Shown here: one piece after another, positions 6,291-13,163 of the stretch
Position numbering within the stretch: position 1 is the first letter of the stretch
Layout: every line of letters starts with the position of its first letter
Source of the DNA: a bacterium
Lineage (GTDB): Bacteria > UBP18 > UBA7526
Assembly: GCA_030619985.1 (NCBI GenBank)
Contig: JAUXAI010000022.1
Location: forward strand, 1 to 17,592
Length of the DNA stretch: 17,592 nt
Direction of reading: 5' to 3'
Program-made: the position numbers and the translations under genes
The notes under the pieces: model-generated
Databases searched by the model: none
What the model was told of the DNA's origin: nothing
The model's input: the letters and a program-made list of their open reading frames with translations, nothing else

Positions 6291-7232
6291 ATGCCCCAGA
6301 GATTGGTAGTTTCTGTCTCTCCTCATATTAGGATAAAGGGGAATATTCCCAGGATGATGTGGGACGTGGTCATTGCCTTAGTCCCAGCAACCATTGCCAG
6401 CATCTACTTCTTTGGCTCTAAGGCAATCTATATCATCCTGGTGACCACATTCTCGGCATTAATTACCGAGGCACTTATTCAGAAGTTATGTAAGAAACCA
6501 GTTACTATCTTCGACGGAAGCGCAGTAGTCACTGGGATCCTCTTGGCCTTTAACCTCCCCCCTGGTATCCCATTATGGATGGCTGGGGTGGGGGGAGCCA
6601 TTGCCATCTCCATTGGAAAGCAGGCCTTTGGTGGACTGGGCCATAATATCTTCAACCCCGCCTTAGTTGCCAGAACCATCTTATTAATCTCCTTTCCTGT
6701 GGTCATGACTACCTGGTCTCCACCGAGATTCATCTCCTTCGATGCCCTGACCTATGCCACGCCCTTAACCGCCCTAAAAATGGATAATATATTAACCCCT
6801 CTAAAGGACCTCTTTATTGGTAATGTTGGGGGTTGTATTGGGGAGACAAGTGCTTTAGCCTTGATTATAGGGGCACTCTATCTTCTTCTACGTAAACACA
6901 TCACCTGGCACATACCAGTCACTTTCATCGCTACTGCTGGAATCCTCTGCTGGTTATTTGGCGGAGCAGAATTATTTCGAGGCCCTTTTTTATTCCACGT
7001 CTTAGCCGGTGGCCTATTATTAGGTGCTTTATTCATGGCCACCGATCCAGTTACCTCTCCCACTTCTCGCTCAGGGAGGATGATATTCGGTATGGGATGT
7101 GGTGCTATTACTGCTTTAATTAGATTAAAGGGGGGCCCACCAGAAGGAGTCTCCTTTTCTATTCTTCTGATGAATGCTTTCGCTCCCTTAATCGACCGCT
7201 TCATCAGACCACGCAAGTCAAGGGTAAAATAA
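6291..7232 (+). CDS. rnfD: Rnf complex membrane subunit RnfD (FMN-bearing)
   Basis: 313 residues, polytopic inner-membrane subunit of the RnfD/NqrB family, which forms part of the ion channel and carries a covalent FMN. Seen: SPHIRIKGNIPRMMWDVVIALVP at the N-terminus, FDGSAVVTGILLAFNLPP (74-91), GGLGHNIFNPALVAR (114-128), YATPLTAL (155-162) with Thr157 at the position expected for the phosphoester-linked FMN, GGCIGETS (180-187) and MATDPVTSP (249-257). These are family hallmarks. A GAGGAGGT site (6276-6283) lies 7 nt before ATG. Thr157 sits in ATPL rather than the fuller SGAT seen in NqrB, so flavinylation is a family-based inference. A repeat-rich spacer of 172 bases separates it from rnfG. 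Confidence 0.95.
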   Translation: MPQRLVVSVSPHIRIKGNIPRMMWDVVIALVPATIASIYFFGSKAIYIILVTTFSALITEALIQKLCKKPVTIFDGSAVVTGILLAFNLPPGIPLWMAGVGGAIAISIGKQAFGGLGHNIFNPALVARTILLISFPVVMTTWSPPRFISFDALTYATPLTALKMDNILTPLKDLFIGNVGGCIGETSALALIIGALYLLLRKHITWHIPVTFIATAGILCWLFGGAELFRGPFLFHVLAGGLLLGALFMATDPVTSPTSRSGRMIFGMGCGAITALIRLKGGPPEGVSFSILLMNAFAPLIDRFIRPRKSRVK

Positions 7233-7404
7233 CTGTCACTTTAATACCCAAGATACAAGATACAAACATCAAACAATATCCAAATTCGAAATTCAAAATT
7301 CAAAACAGTTTGATAATTGGTTATTGACTATTGGGATTTGTTTGGTTATTGTTTCTTGGTTATTATATCTTATTTGATTATTTTTCTGAATGAGGTATAC
7401 AAGA
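7233..7404. repeat. Repeat-filled rnfD-rnfG spacer
   Basis: The left half is A/C-rich and built of recurring words (GATACAA twice, AAATTC and AAAATTC copies at 7281-7304). The right half is G/T-rich with GGTTATT repeated three times (7319, 7344, 7358). The halves are roughly complementary, so the spacer is an imperfect large inverted repeat. TTGACT-17-TATTGT (7324-7352) could be an internal promoter, but in such biased sequence it may be chance. No ORF of note. Confidence 0.5.
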
Positions 7405-7980
7405 ATGAGGGAGTCATCGAGATTGGTCATTGTTTTAACTCTGGTCTGCCTCATTGCTGCTTTGGCTCTGGCAGGAGTGGATAGACTCACAAAGGAGCCT
7501 CGCTTAGAGCAGAAGCGGTTGGCACACTTAAAAGCAATTAGAGCCGTTCTGCCTCCCCTCGATAACGACCTCTTAAAGGATAAGAAAGAGATTGAGGGAG
7601 TGACCTTTTATTTAGGAAAAAAAGAGGGAGAGATCACTGGGGTTGCCTTCTCATCAAAAGGAGAGGGATATAGTGGTTTCATCACCATTATGATGGGAGT
7701 GAGACCTGAGGATGATTCTATCACTGGGATAGAGATTTTGGAGCATATAGAAACTCCTGGTCTGGGGGCAAATATTGAGAAGGAGGAATTCAAAAACCAA
7801 TTTAAGGAAAAATCCTTAGCTAACTCTAAATTGGTTGAGGGAAGATTAGCGGTTAAGAGGGATAGGGGAGACATCGATGCTTTGACTGGAGCCACCATCT
7901 CTTCCCGAGGAGTAACCGAGGCAGTGGATGAAGGGCTGAAGATATTCCTGAAATACAAAAAACAGATACTTGTTGAATAG
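7405..7980 (+). CDS. rnfG: Rnf complex subunit RnfG (periplasmic FMN-binding)
   Basis: 191 residues from ATG 7405, which has GAGGT (7392-7396) 8 nt upstream; an in-frame ATG at 7390 would add five residues. One N-terminal membrane anchor (about residues 6-24) is followed by an FMN-binding domain facing the periplasm. Key motif: DALTGATISS (158-167), the RnfG/NqrC consensus [ST]GATx[ST], where ApbE attaches FMN through a phosphoester to the Ser/Thr two residues after the T (Ser166 here). GVRPEDDSITGIEILEHIETPGLG is also family-typical. It is the only gene in the window ending with TAG, followed directly by an in-frame TGA. The spacing to rnfE (242 bases) is unusual for an Rnf operon. Confidence 0.94.
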   Translation: MRESSRLVIVLTLVCLIAALALAGVDRLTKEPRLEQKRLAHLKAIRAVLPPLDNDLLKDKKEIEGVTFYLGKKEGEITGVAFSSKGEGYSGFITIMMGVRPEDDSITGIEILEHIETPGLGANIEKEEFKNQFKEKSLANSKLVEGRLAVKRDRGDIDALTGATISSRGVTEAVDEGLKIFLKYKKQILVE

Positions 7981-8001
7981 TGAACAAGAGTTAGTTTATC
8001 G

Positions 8002-8221
8002 TCGTTCGGTTAAGGTTACGACGCCTATATCAAATGATGTAGCGCAATATCAAAAGTCAAAATTCAAAAGTCAAAATGATCCGTCTAAGACGGACAAAAT
8101 GTAAAATTTTGAATTTTAATCTGTAATTTTGATATTTAATTTTTAATATTTGATTTTTTCAACGTAACCCTGCGATGTTATCGATACAGGCCTCGTTGCC
8201 CTAACCGTCAGACGTAACCTT
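8002..8221. repeat. 220-bp nested inverted repeat (MITE-like) between rnfG and rnfE
   Basis: It fills nearly the whole spacer. Perfect nested arms: AAGGTTACG (8012-8020) with CGTAACCTT (8213-8221); ATATCAAAA (8047-8055) with TTTTGATAT (8127-8135); AAAATTCAAAA (8059-8069) with TTTTGAATTTT (8107-8117); and a central hairpin TCCGTC-TAA-GACGGA (8080-8094). Outer ends (about 8002-8030 and 8190-8217) align imperfectly over about 29 bp. No coding capacity. It could be a miniature inverted-repeat element or a regulatory hairpin. Confidence 0.7.
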
Positions 8222-8222
8222 T

Positions 8223-8822
8223 ATGGAAATTGAGATGAGCCTTCAAAAAGAGTTTACTAAGGGATTTTTTGCTGAGAATCCAATATTCAGACTACTTCTC
8301 GGGATGTGTCCTACCTTAGCCGTGACTACTGCTGCCATAAATGGGGTGGCCATGGGACTGGCCACTACCGTAGTCTTGGTTGGTTCCAACTGCACTATCT
8401 CCCTATTACGAAGACTCATTCCTCCTCGGGTGAGAATCCCGGCCTTTATCGTCATCATTGCTTCCTTCGTCACCATCATCGATATGCTCATGGCCGGCTT
8501 CTTCTATGAACTACATAAGGTGCTTGGCCTCTTCATACCGCTCATTGTTGTTAACTGCATCATCTTGGGAAGGGCAGAGGCTTACGCCTCAAAGAATCCC
8601 CTCCTTCGTTCTCTCATCGATGGCTTGGGAATGGGCTTAGGCTTCACCATCTCTTTAATCGTTTTGGGTAGTATAAGGGAAATACTGGGAAGTGGAACCG
8701 TCTTTGGATTTGCTCTCTTAGGAGAAGGCTATCCTCTCTTTATAGTTATGCTCCTTCCTCCGGGAGCATTCATCGTTTTAGGCCTTCTATTGGGACTAAT
8801 GAATAGGTTGAGGAAGGCATAA
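8223..8822 (+). CDS. rnfE: Rnf complex membrane subunit RnfE
   Basis: 199 residues with six hydrophobic segments, RnfE/NqrD family: one of the two inverted-topology membrane subunits that with RnfA form the ion-translocation core and share an intramembrane Fe-S centre. Seen: [27 protein letters not shown] near the start, with the Cys of GMCP conserved, and [15 protein letters not shown] (about 109-123) with the second conserved Cys. The ORF opens at ATG 8223; the family-typical [10 protein letters not shown] start is ATG 8235, and neither has a strong ribosome-binding site. The 5' end abuts the 220-bp inverted repeat. Its stop overlaps the rnfA start (TAATG), implying translational coupling. 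Confidence 0.94.
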   Translation: MEIEMSLQKEFTKGFFAENPIFRLLLGMCPTLAVTTAAINGVAMGLATTVVLVGSNCTISLLRRLIPPRVRIPAFIVIIASFVTIIDMLMAGFFYELHKVLGLFIPLIVVNCIILGRAEAYASKNPLLRSLIDGLGMGLGFTISLIVLGSIREILGSGTVFGFALLGEGYPLFIVMLLPPGAFIVLGLLLGLMNRLRKA

Positions 8823-9403
8823 TGCTTCATTTATTCGTAATCTTCTTAAGTGCCATCTTAGTAAATAACTTTGTCTTAACAAGATTCTTGGGCATCTGTC
8901 CTTTTTTAGGCGTTTCCAGAAGGGTAGAGACCGCACTGGGGATGGGCATGGCGGTGATCTTCGTCATGACTCTAGCTTCTTTAGTGACCAACCTCATATA
9001 TAATCTTGTCTTAGTTCCCTTGAACCTCTTATTCTTACATATCATCACCTTCATTCTGGTCATCGCCTCCTTAGTCCAGCTGGTTGAGATTGTCTTAGAG
9101 AAGATCAGCCCTGCCCTATATCGCGCTTTAGGAATATATCTTCCCTTAATTACTACCAACTGTGCCATCCTGGGTCTCGCTCTATTGAATGTCATCAAAG
9201 GACATAATGCCATTCAGGCCATTTTCTTTGGTCTGGGAGCGGGAATTGGCTTTGCCCTGGCTCTTCTCATCATGGCTGGGATAAGGGAAAGACTGGAGTT
9301 AGCAGATGTTCCAGTAGCCCTACAGGGAGCAGCCATCACCCTCATCACGGCTGGACTTCTCTCTTTAGCCTTCATGGGCTTCAGTGGATTGGTAAAACTT
9401 TAA
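8822..9403 (+). CDS. rnfA: Rnf complex membrane subunit RnfA
   Basis: 193 residues with six hydrophobic segments, RnfA/NqrE family, paralogous to RnfE with opposite membrane topology. Seen: [21 protein letters not shown] (about 12-32) with conserved Cys, and the matching internal half [14 protein letters not shown] (about 109-122) with conserved Cys; the two Cys-bearing half-helices provide ligands of the intramembrane Fe-S cluster in this family. The start overlaps the last base of the rnfE stop. A spacer of 122 bases with GTTAAT-type repeats follows before rnfB. Confidence 0.95.
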   Translation: MLHLFVIFLSAILVNNFVLTRFLGICPFLGVSRRVETALGMGMAVIFVMTLASLVTNLIYNLVLVPLNLLFLHIITFILVIASLVQLVEIVLEKISPALYRALGIYLPLITTNCAILGLALLNVIKGHNAIQAIFFGLGAGIGFALALLIMAGIRERLELADVPVALQGAAITLITAGLLSLAFMGFSGLVKL

Positions 9404-9412
9404 ATAGATCAG

Positions 9413-9505
9413 TTAACAACGGTTAATAGTAGTTAATAACAGTTAATATCAGTTGCGTTTTTTAGTGTAACCGATTTTAACCGTTAATAACCGATATTAA
9501 CCTTT
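9413..9505. repeat. GTTAAT-word inverted array in the rnfA-rnfB spacer
   Basis: The left arm repeats GTTAA words about every 10-12 bp (GTTAACAAC, GTTAATAGTA, GTTAATAACA, GTTAATATCA at about 9414-9452). The right arm carries the complement (TAACCGATTTTAACCG, TAATAACCGATATTAACC at about 9468-9502). The arms can fold into a long imperfect hairpin. The rnfB ribosome-binding site GGAG lies just after it (about 9514). Confidence 0.6.
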
Positions 9506-9525
9506 CTAATCACGGAGTCTTAAGA

Positions 9526-10320
9526 ATGGTTAATCCAATAATTTTATCAGTTTCTGTTCTGGGTGGCTTGGGTCTCTTGGCTGGGAGTGGGCTAGCCTAT
9601 GCCTCTAAGAAGTTCGTTTCTAAGATAGACCCTAAAGTAGAGGCAATATTGGAAGCCTTGCCTAGAGCAAACTGCGGGGCCTGTGGATTCGCGGGATGCA
9701 GCGGCTTTGCCAAGGCATTGGTTGAGGAAAAGGCTCAGGCCAATGGTTGCATCCCTGGTGGGGAAGGGGTAGCCAATCAAGTTGCTTCCATTCTGGGAGT
9801 AGAGGTAGAGGTCAGAGAGAAGAGAATCGCCAAGATTCTTTGTTATCATAGAGGAGCATCCCAGACTCAGTTTGACTATCAGGGTCTGGAAAGCTGCCGG
9901 GCAGCGGCCCTCTTATTTGGTGGGGATAAGGCCTGTCTCTACAGCTGTCTTGGACTAGGGGATTGTATCGAAGTCTGCCCCTTCGGGGCCATCACTCTAA
10001 TCAAAGGAAGAATTGAGATTGATGAAGAGAAATGTACTGGATGTGGAAAGTGCATCTCCATCTGTCCCAAGGAGGTAATTGCCTTAGTTCCCGAAGAGAA
10101 GAAAGTCCACGTCCTCTGTAACTCTAAGGATAAGGGAGCCATAGTAAGAAAGATATGCAAGGAAGGCTGCATCGGATGTGGGATCTGTGTCAAGGTCTGT
10201 CCAGAGGGAGCAATAACCCTAAAAGATAATTTAGCTTATATCAATTATGAGAAATGCACAGAGTGCGGGGTCTGTGTCGAAAAGTGTCCCACCCACGTCA
10301 TTGAAATGGTTAATGGTTGA
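9526..10320 (+). CDS. rnfB: Rnf complex Fe-S subunit RnfB (ferredoxin-accepting)
   Basis: 264 residues. RnfB accepts electrons from reduced ferredoxin and passes them to the membrane subunits. Seen: an N-terminal membrane anchor (about 4-26), the 4Fe-4S domain with C50-x2-C53-x4-C58-x16-C75, then a run of ferredoxin clusters: C137/C141/C147/C151, CTGCGKCISICP (170-181), CIGCGICVKVCP (215-226) and CTECGVCVEKCP (244-255). This is the multi-cluster RnfB form. GGAG precedes ATG by 8 nt. The final residues MVNG and the stop lie in a 7-bp tandem array that continues into the spacer. Standing last, rnfB gives the order C-D-G-E-A-B known from clostridia and other anaerobes. Confidence 0.95.
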   Translation: MVNPIILSVSVLGGLGLLAGSGLAYASKKFVSKIDPKVEAILEALPRANCGACGFAGCSGFAKALVEEKAQANGCIPGGEGVANQVASILGVEVEVREKRIAKILCYHRGASQTQFDYQGLESCRAAALLFGGDKACLYSCLGLGDCIEVCPFGAITLIKGRIEIDEEKCTGCGKCISICPKEVIALVPEEKKVHVLCNSKDKGAIVRKICKEGCIGCGICVKVCPEGAITLKDNLAYINYEKCTECGVCVEKCPTHVIEMVNG

Positions 10321-10367
10321 CGGTTTACGGTGTACGGTAAAAACGGTTAACGGGTAAACGGTAAACG
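10306..10367 (+). repeat. 7-bp tandem array spanning the rnfB stop codon
   Basis: Units of ayGGTTA type: ATGGTTA (10306), ATGGTTG (10313), ACGGTTT (10320), ACGGTGT (10327), ACGGTAA (10334), ACGGTTA (10343), ACGGGTAA (10350), ACGGTAA (10358). Two units are coding, and the TGA (10318-10320) crosses a unit boundary. Confidence 0.7.
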
Positions 10368-10395
10368 ACCACTTAAAACATGAGGAGGTATTTCC

Positions 10396-10947
10396 ATGAA
10401 AGTAAGAGTTCCTTTGAATAGGGCAAGTAGGCTTTTGAACCATGGGCCGACAGTATTGATAACCTCCTTTTATAAGGGACGACCAAATGTTCAGACCGTT
10501 GCCTAGAACATGCCCTTGGACTATGATCCCCCAAGGGTAGCTTTGGTGGTCGGAAGCGATAACTACTCCTATGAGTGTATTACCAAGACAGGTGAATTTG
10601 TAATAAATATCCCATCCAAAAAATTATTGGAGAAGACCGTCCAATGCGGGACCATCTCAGGAAGAAAAGTAAATAAATTCAAGAAATTTAAACTGACCCC
10701 CATTCCAGCGAAGAAGGTAAAAGCACCACTCATAAAAGAATGTATTGGCCACCTGGAATGCAAACTCATTAAATCGAAAGTAACCAAAGATTATGACCTT
10801 TTCTTAGCGGATGTGGTATACGCCTGGGCGGAAGAAGGCACATTTACTGATAGATGGCTTATAGAAAAGGAAAGGGCGAAGACCATCCATCATCTCGGTG
10901 GAGAGTACTTCACCTTTCCCAGCAAGGTAAAGATTAGGGAATGGTGA
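10396..10947 (+). CDS. Flavin reductase-like (FMN-binding split barrel) protein interrupted by an in-frame TAG at codon 37
   Basis: A consensus GAGGAGGT (10382-10389) lies 6 nt before ATG 10396. The frame reads MKVRVPLNRASRLLNHGPTV... to TVA at residue 36, then TAG (10504-10506), then NMPLDYDPPRVALVVG and on to TGA at 10945-10947 with no shift. The joined product of 183 codons has normal length for the flavin_reduct family (PF01613; FMN-binding, NAD(P)H-dependent flavin reductases and relatives). Family members as I recall them read TVAW(N/x)MP here, so the TAG replaces a Trp TGG by one transition. Codon use on both sides looks intact. It may be a recent nonsense mutation, a sequence error or a read-through codon. 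An ATG two codons later (10510) would give a 145-residue product without a good ribosome-binding site. It lies directly after rnfB. Confidence 0.8.
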
Positions 10948-10949
10948 CC

Positions 10950-11063
10950 ACAAAGACACAAAAGGAGAAACAAAGACACAAAAAATTTCCATTTTGTGCC
11001 TTTAAGTTAAATTCTGCGTTTTTGCCCTTCGGACCCTGAAGGATCCTCAGGATCCTGAATGGG
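10950..11063. repeat. Direct repeats and hairpin in the spacer before amrB
   Basis: ACAAAGACACAAAA occurs at 10950-10963 and 10970-10983, followed by a partly inverted copy (TTTTGTGCCTTT, 10993-11004). A hairpin AGGATCC-TCA-GGATCCT (11040-11056) is flanked by CCC and GGG, which extend it. No ORF. The amrB ribosome-binding site AAAGGAGG follows at 11071-11078. Confidence 0.6.
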
Positions 11064-11086
11064 CGGTTGCAAAGGAGGGAAAGAGA

Positions 11087-11890
11087 ATGGTAAGAAGAGC
11101 GGTTGTTGCTGGACAGTTCTATAATGGGACAGCGGAGAGTTTGAGGGAACAAGTAAGAAAGTATATCGATGAGAAGGCGAAGAAAGAAGAGGTGATGGGG
11201 GTTTTAGCTCCCCATGCGGGGTTCATGTTCTCTGGCCAGGTGGCAGGAGCCGTCTATTCCCACATAATTTTTCCTGATACCTTTGTCATCCTTGGTCCCA
11301 ATCATACTGGAGCAGGACACCCCTCCGCTATTATGACAAAAGGGAAGTGGCAGACTCCTTTAGGAGAGGTAGAGATTGATTCTGACTTAGCGAGTAAGAT
11401 ATTGGCCAATTCTAAGAGCCTGAGAGAGGATGAGAGGGCCCATTCCTATGAGCATTCTATAGAGGTTCAGCTTCCTTTCTTGCAGTACTTAGGAAAGGAC
11501 TTTAAGTTCGTTCCCATCTGTCTGAGCCACCTCGATTCAGAGGCCTGCCGGGATATTGGGAAAGCAATCGCTCAGGCAATAAAGGAAGAGAAGAAGAAGG
11601 TAGTTATCGTAGCCAGTTCAGATCTCACCCACTATGAGCCACAAGAGGAAGCGAATAGGAAGGACAAGGTTGCCTTAGACGCAGTAATAAAATTGGACCC
11701 GGAGGGATTAATTAACAGAGTAGAGGAACTCAGGATTTCAATGTGCGGCGTTATCCCTACAACCATTATGCTTATGGCAAGTAAAGAGTTGGGCGCCACA
11801 AAGGGCGAGTTAGTAAAATATATGACCAGTGGGGATGTCATCGGCGACTATCGCCAGGTAGTAGGCTACGGCGGAATCCTTGTTAAGTAA
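11087..11890 (+). CDS. amrB: AmmeMemoRadiSam system protein B (MEMO1 family)
   Basis: 267 residues. MEMO-family proteins resemble class III extradiol dioxygenases; in prokaryotes this member co-occurs with an AMMECR1 protein and a radical SAM enzyme in a system of unclear role. Seen: the start RRAVVAGQFYNG, PHAGFMFSG with His43, LGPNHTG with His73, HSYEHSIEVQLPFLQ (119-133), SSDLTHY with His182 and the C-terminal GDYRQVVGYG. The His residues correspond to the putative metal/active-site positions. AAAGGAGG 8 nt before the ATG is a strong initiation signal. It is followed after 37 bases by amrS, so a two-gene unit is likely. No AMMECR1 (protein A) gene lies in the window. Confidence 0.92.
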   Translation: MVRRAVVAGQFYNGTAESLREQVRKYIDEKAKKEEVMGVLAPHAGFMFSGQVAGAVYSHIIFPDTFVILGPNHTGAGHPSAIMTKGKWQTPLGEVEIDSDLASKILANSKSLREDERAHSYEHSIEVQLPFLQYLGKDFKFVPICLSHLDSEACRDIGKAIAQAIKEEKKKVVIVASSDLTHYEPQEEANRKDKVALDAVIKLDPEGLINRVEELRISMCGVIPTTIMLMASKELGATKGELVKYMTSGDVIGDYRQVVGYGGILVK

Positions 11891-11894
11891 AAAA

Positions 11895-11926
11895 GTAGGA
11901 AAGTAGGAAAGTAAGAAAGTAGGAAA
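11895..11926 (+). repeat. Octamer array GTAGGAAA x4 between amrB and amrS
   Basis: GTAGGAAA at 11895, 11903 and 11919, and GTAAGAAA at 11911: four units in perfect 8-bp register, starting 5 nt after the amrB stop and ending one base before the amrS ATG. The last unit supplies the only ribosome-binding-like AGGA of amrS. Same octamer family as at 4102, 12903 and 16523. Confidence 0.9.
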
Positions 11927-11927
11927 G

Positions 11928-12914
11928 ATGAAAGAAGCACTATATTACGAGAAGGTAGATGACAAGATAAAGTGCCTTCTATGTCCCAAGGAGTGTCTCA
12001 TTGCTCCGGGAAAGAGGGGATTCTGCAGGGGAAGGAAGAATGTGGATGGAAGGTTAATTGCCTTAACCTATGGGGAGTGCGTTTCAATTGCTGTCGACCC
12101 CATAGAGAAGAAGCCCTTGTATCACTTCCATCCTGGCTCCTTAATCCTCTCCTGCGCTCCCAATGGCTGTAACTTCACCTGCGTTTACTGCCAGAACTGG
12201 ACTATTTCTCAGGAGGAGACCCCCACCCAACATGTCACTTCTCAAGAAATGGTGGAACTTACTCTGAAGAAGGACTCTGTGGGAATTGCTTATACCTATA
12301 CCGAGCCTTTAATCTGGTATGAGTATCTCTTGGAGACAGCGAAGTTAGCAAAAGAGAAGGGGCTGGCCAATGTCCTGGTTACCAATGGCTACATTAACCC
12401 CGAGCCCTTTGAGGAACTTCTCCCCTATATCGATGCTATAAATATCGATGTCAAGGCCATGAAGGAATCATTCTATGAGGAATACTGCAAGGCCACCCTC
12501 TCCCCAGTCTTACAGACGGCAGAGAAAGCAAGGAAAGCCTGCCATGTGGAGATCACTAATCTCATCATCCCTACCTTAAATGATTCTGAAGAAGATTTTA
12601 AAAAACTAGTCGATTGGATAGCAGATGAGTTAGGGGATGATACCCCTTTACACTTCTCAAGATATTTTCCGGCTTATAAGTTGAATATTCCACCCACTCC
12701 AGTAACTACCTTAGAGAAAGCGAGGGAAATAGCCCAGAAGAGATTAAAGCATGTCTATATCGGAAATATCTTAGATCCCAGTGCCAATACCACCTATTGT
12801 CCGAAGTGTAAGAAGGCCTTAATCGTACGTGATGGATACTCTATCTCCAGGATGCATCTGAAAGGGAAGAGATGCCAGTATTGCGGGGAGGAGATTAACA
12901 TAGTGAGAAAGTGA
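11928..12914 (+). CDS. amrS: AmmeMemoRadiSam system radical SAM enzyme
   Basis: 328 residues, pyruvate formate-lyase-activase-like (COG1180) branch. Seen: an N-terminal Cys cluster C16-x2-C19-x3-C23-x9-C33 typical of this family; the radical SAM motif C81-N-F-T-C85-V-Y-C88 (Cx3Cx2C) followed by QNW, binding the [4Fe-4S]/S-adenosylmethionine pair; AYTYTEPLIWYEY (about 123-135); VTNGYINPEPF; DVKAM; and a C-terminal zinc-ribbon-like pair CPKC ... CQYC. Length fits the family. The protein substrate is unknown; the consistent partners are MEMO and AMMECR1 proteins. The final codons and stop are in an octamer array. It closes the segment beginning at amrB. Confidence 0.92.
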   Translation: MKEALYYEKVDDKIKCLLCPKECLIAPGKRGFCRGRKNVDGRLIALTYGECVSIAVDPIEKKPLYHFHPGSLILSCAPNGCNFTCVYCQNWTISQEETPTQHVTSQEMVELTLKKDSVGIAYTYTEPLIWYEYLLETAKLAKEKGLANVLVTNGYINPEPFEELLPYIDAINIDVKAMKESFYEEYCKATLSPVLQTAEKARKACHVEITNLIIPTLNDSEEDFKKLVDWIADELGDDTPLHFSRYFPAYKLNIPPTPVTTLEKAREIAQKRLKHVYIGNILDPSANTTYCPKCKKALIVRDGYSISRMHLKGKRCQYCGEEINIVRK

Positions 12915-12942
12915 GAAAGTGGGCAGGTGGGAAAGTGGAAAA
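12903..12942 (+). repeat. Octamer array spanning the amrS stop codon
   Basis: GTGAGAAA (12903), GTGAGAAA (12911), GTGGGCAG (12919), GTGGGAAA (12927), GTGGAAAA (12935), in exact 8-bp register. The amrS TGA (12912-12914) is inside the second unit. The unit GTGGGCAG resembles GTGAGCAG of the 4102-4141 array. Confidence 0.85.
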
Positions 12943-13010
12943 GGTAAAATAGTGAAAAATGCAAAATGAAAAATTAGCAATGCAAAATGCAAAATTACTT
13001 CCTACTTTTT

Positions 13011-13063
13011 ACTTGTCAACTTGTATTCTTATTAACTTGTTAACTATCTGAACGGAGTGAGGA
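13011..13063 (+). repeat. Leader block shared with the PpiD-like gene upstream region
   Basis: ACTTGTCAACTT (13011-13022) equals the complement of 16297-16308. The 24 bases 13040-13063 match the complement of 16272-16295 at 21 positions and share the GGAGTG stretch just before the start codon in both places. The two copies differ by 17 extra bases between blocks here. This suggests a duplicated gene leader. Confidence 0.7.
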
Positions 13064-13079
13064 TGAAAGGGATTTTGGA

Positions 13080-13163
13080 ATGAAGAAGTTATTCATTCCA
13101 TTTTTAATAATAGTCCTTGTATTTTTGAGGCATCGGAATTTCAATAAATTCCGATGCCGATGA
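13080..13163 (+). pseudogene. 27-residue signal-peptide-like ORF, probably a gene remnant cut by a palindrome
   Basis: ATG 13080 is preceded by AAGGG 8 nt upstream and encodes MKKLFIPFLIIVLVFL, a lysine start and hydrophobic core like an export signal. The reading frame then enters a perfect 13-bp palindrome (13129-13158) and ends at TGA 13161. The leader before it is related to that of the PpiD-like gene. Most likely the start of an exported-protein gene truncated by the palindrome; a genuine small membrane peptide cannot be excluded. Confidence 0.4.

Noticed and set aside
6030-6326. Minus-strand ORF with collagen-like Gly-x-y runs
   Set aside because: It is antisense to rnfC, and the pattern is only the 9-bp array read in another frame; no start signal or family similarity.
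10510-10947. 145-residue ORF as a complete, separate gene
   Set aside because: It lacks the conserved N-terminal part of the flavin-reductase fold, which is present in frame upstream behind a strong ribosome-binding site; treated as one interrupted gene.
4102-12942. Octamer arrays as a CRISPR
   Set aside because: Units are 8 bp with no spacers, there are no unique intervening sequences and no cas genes.
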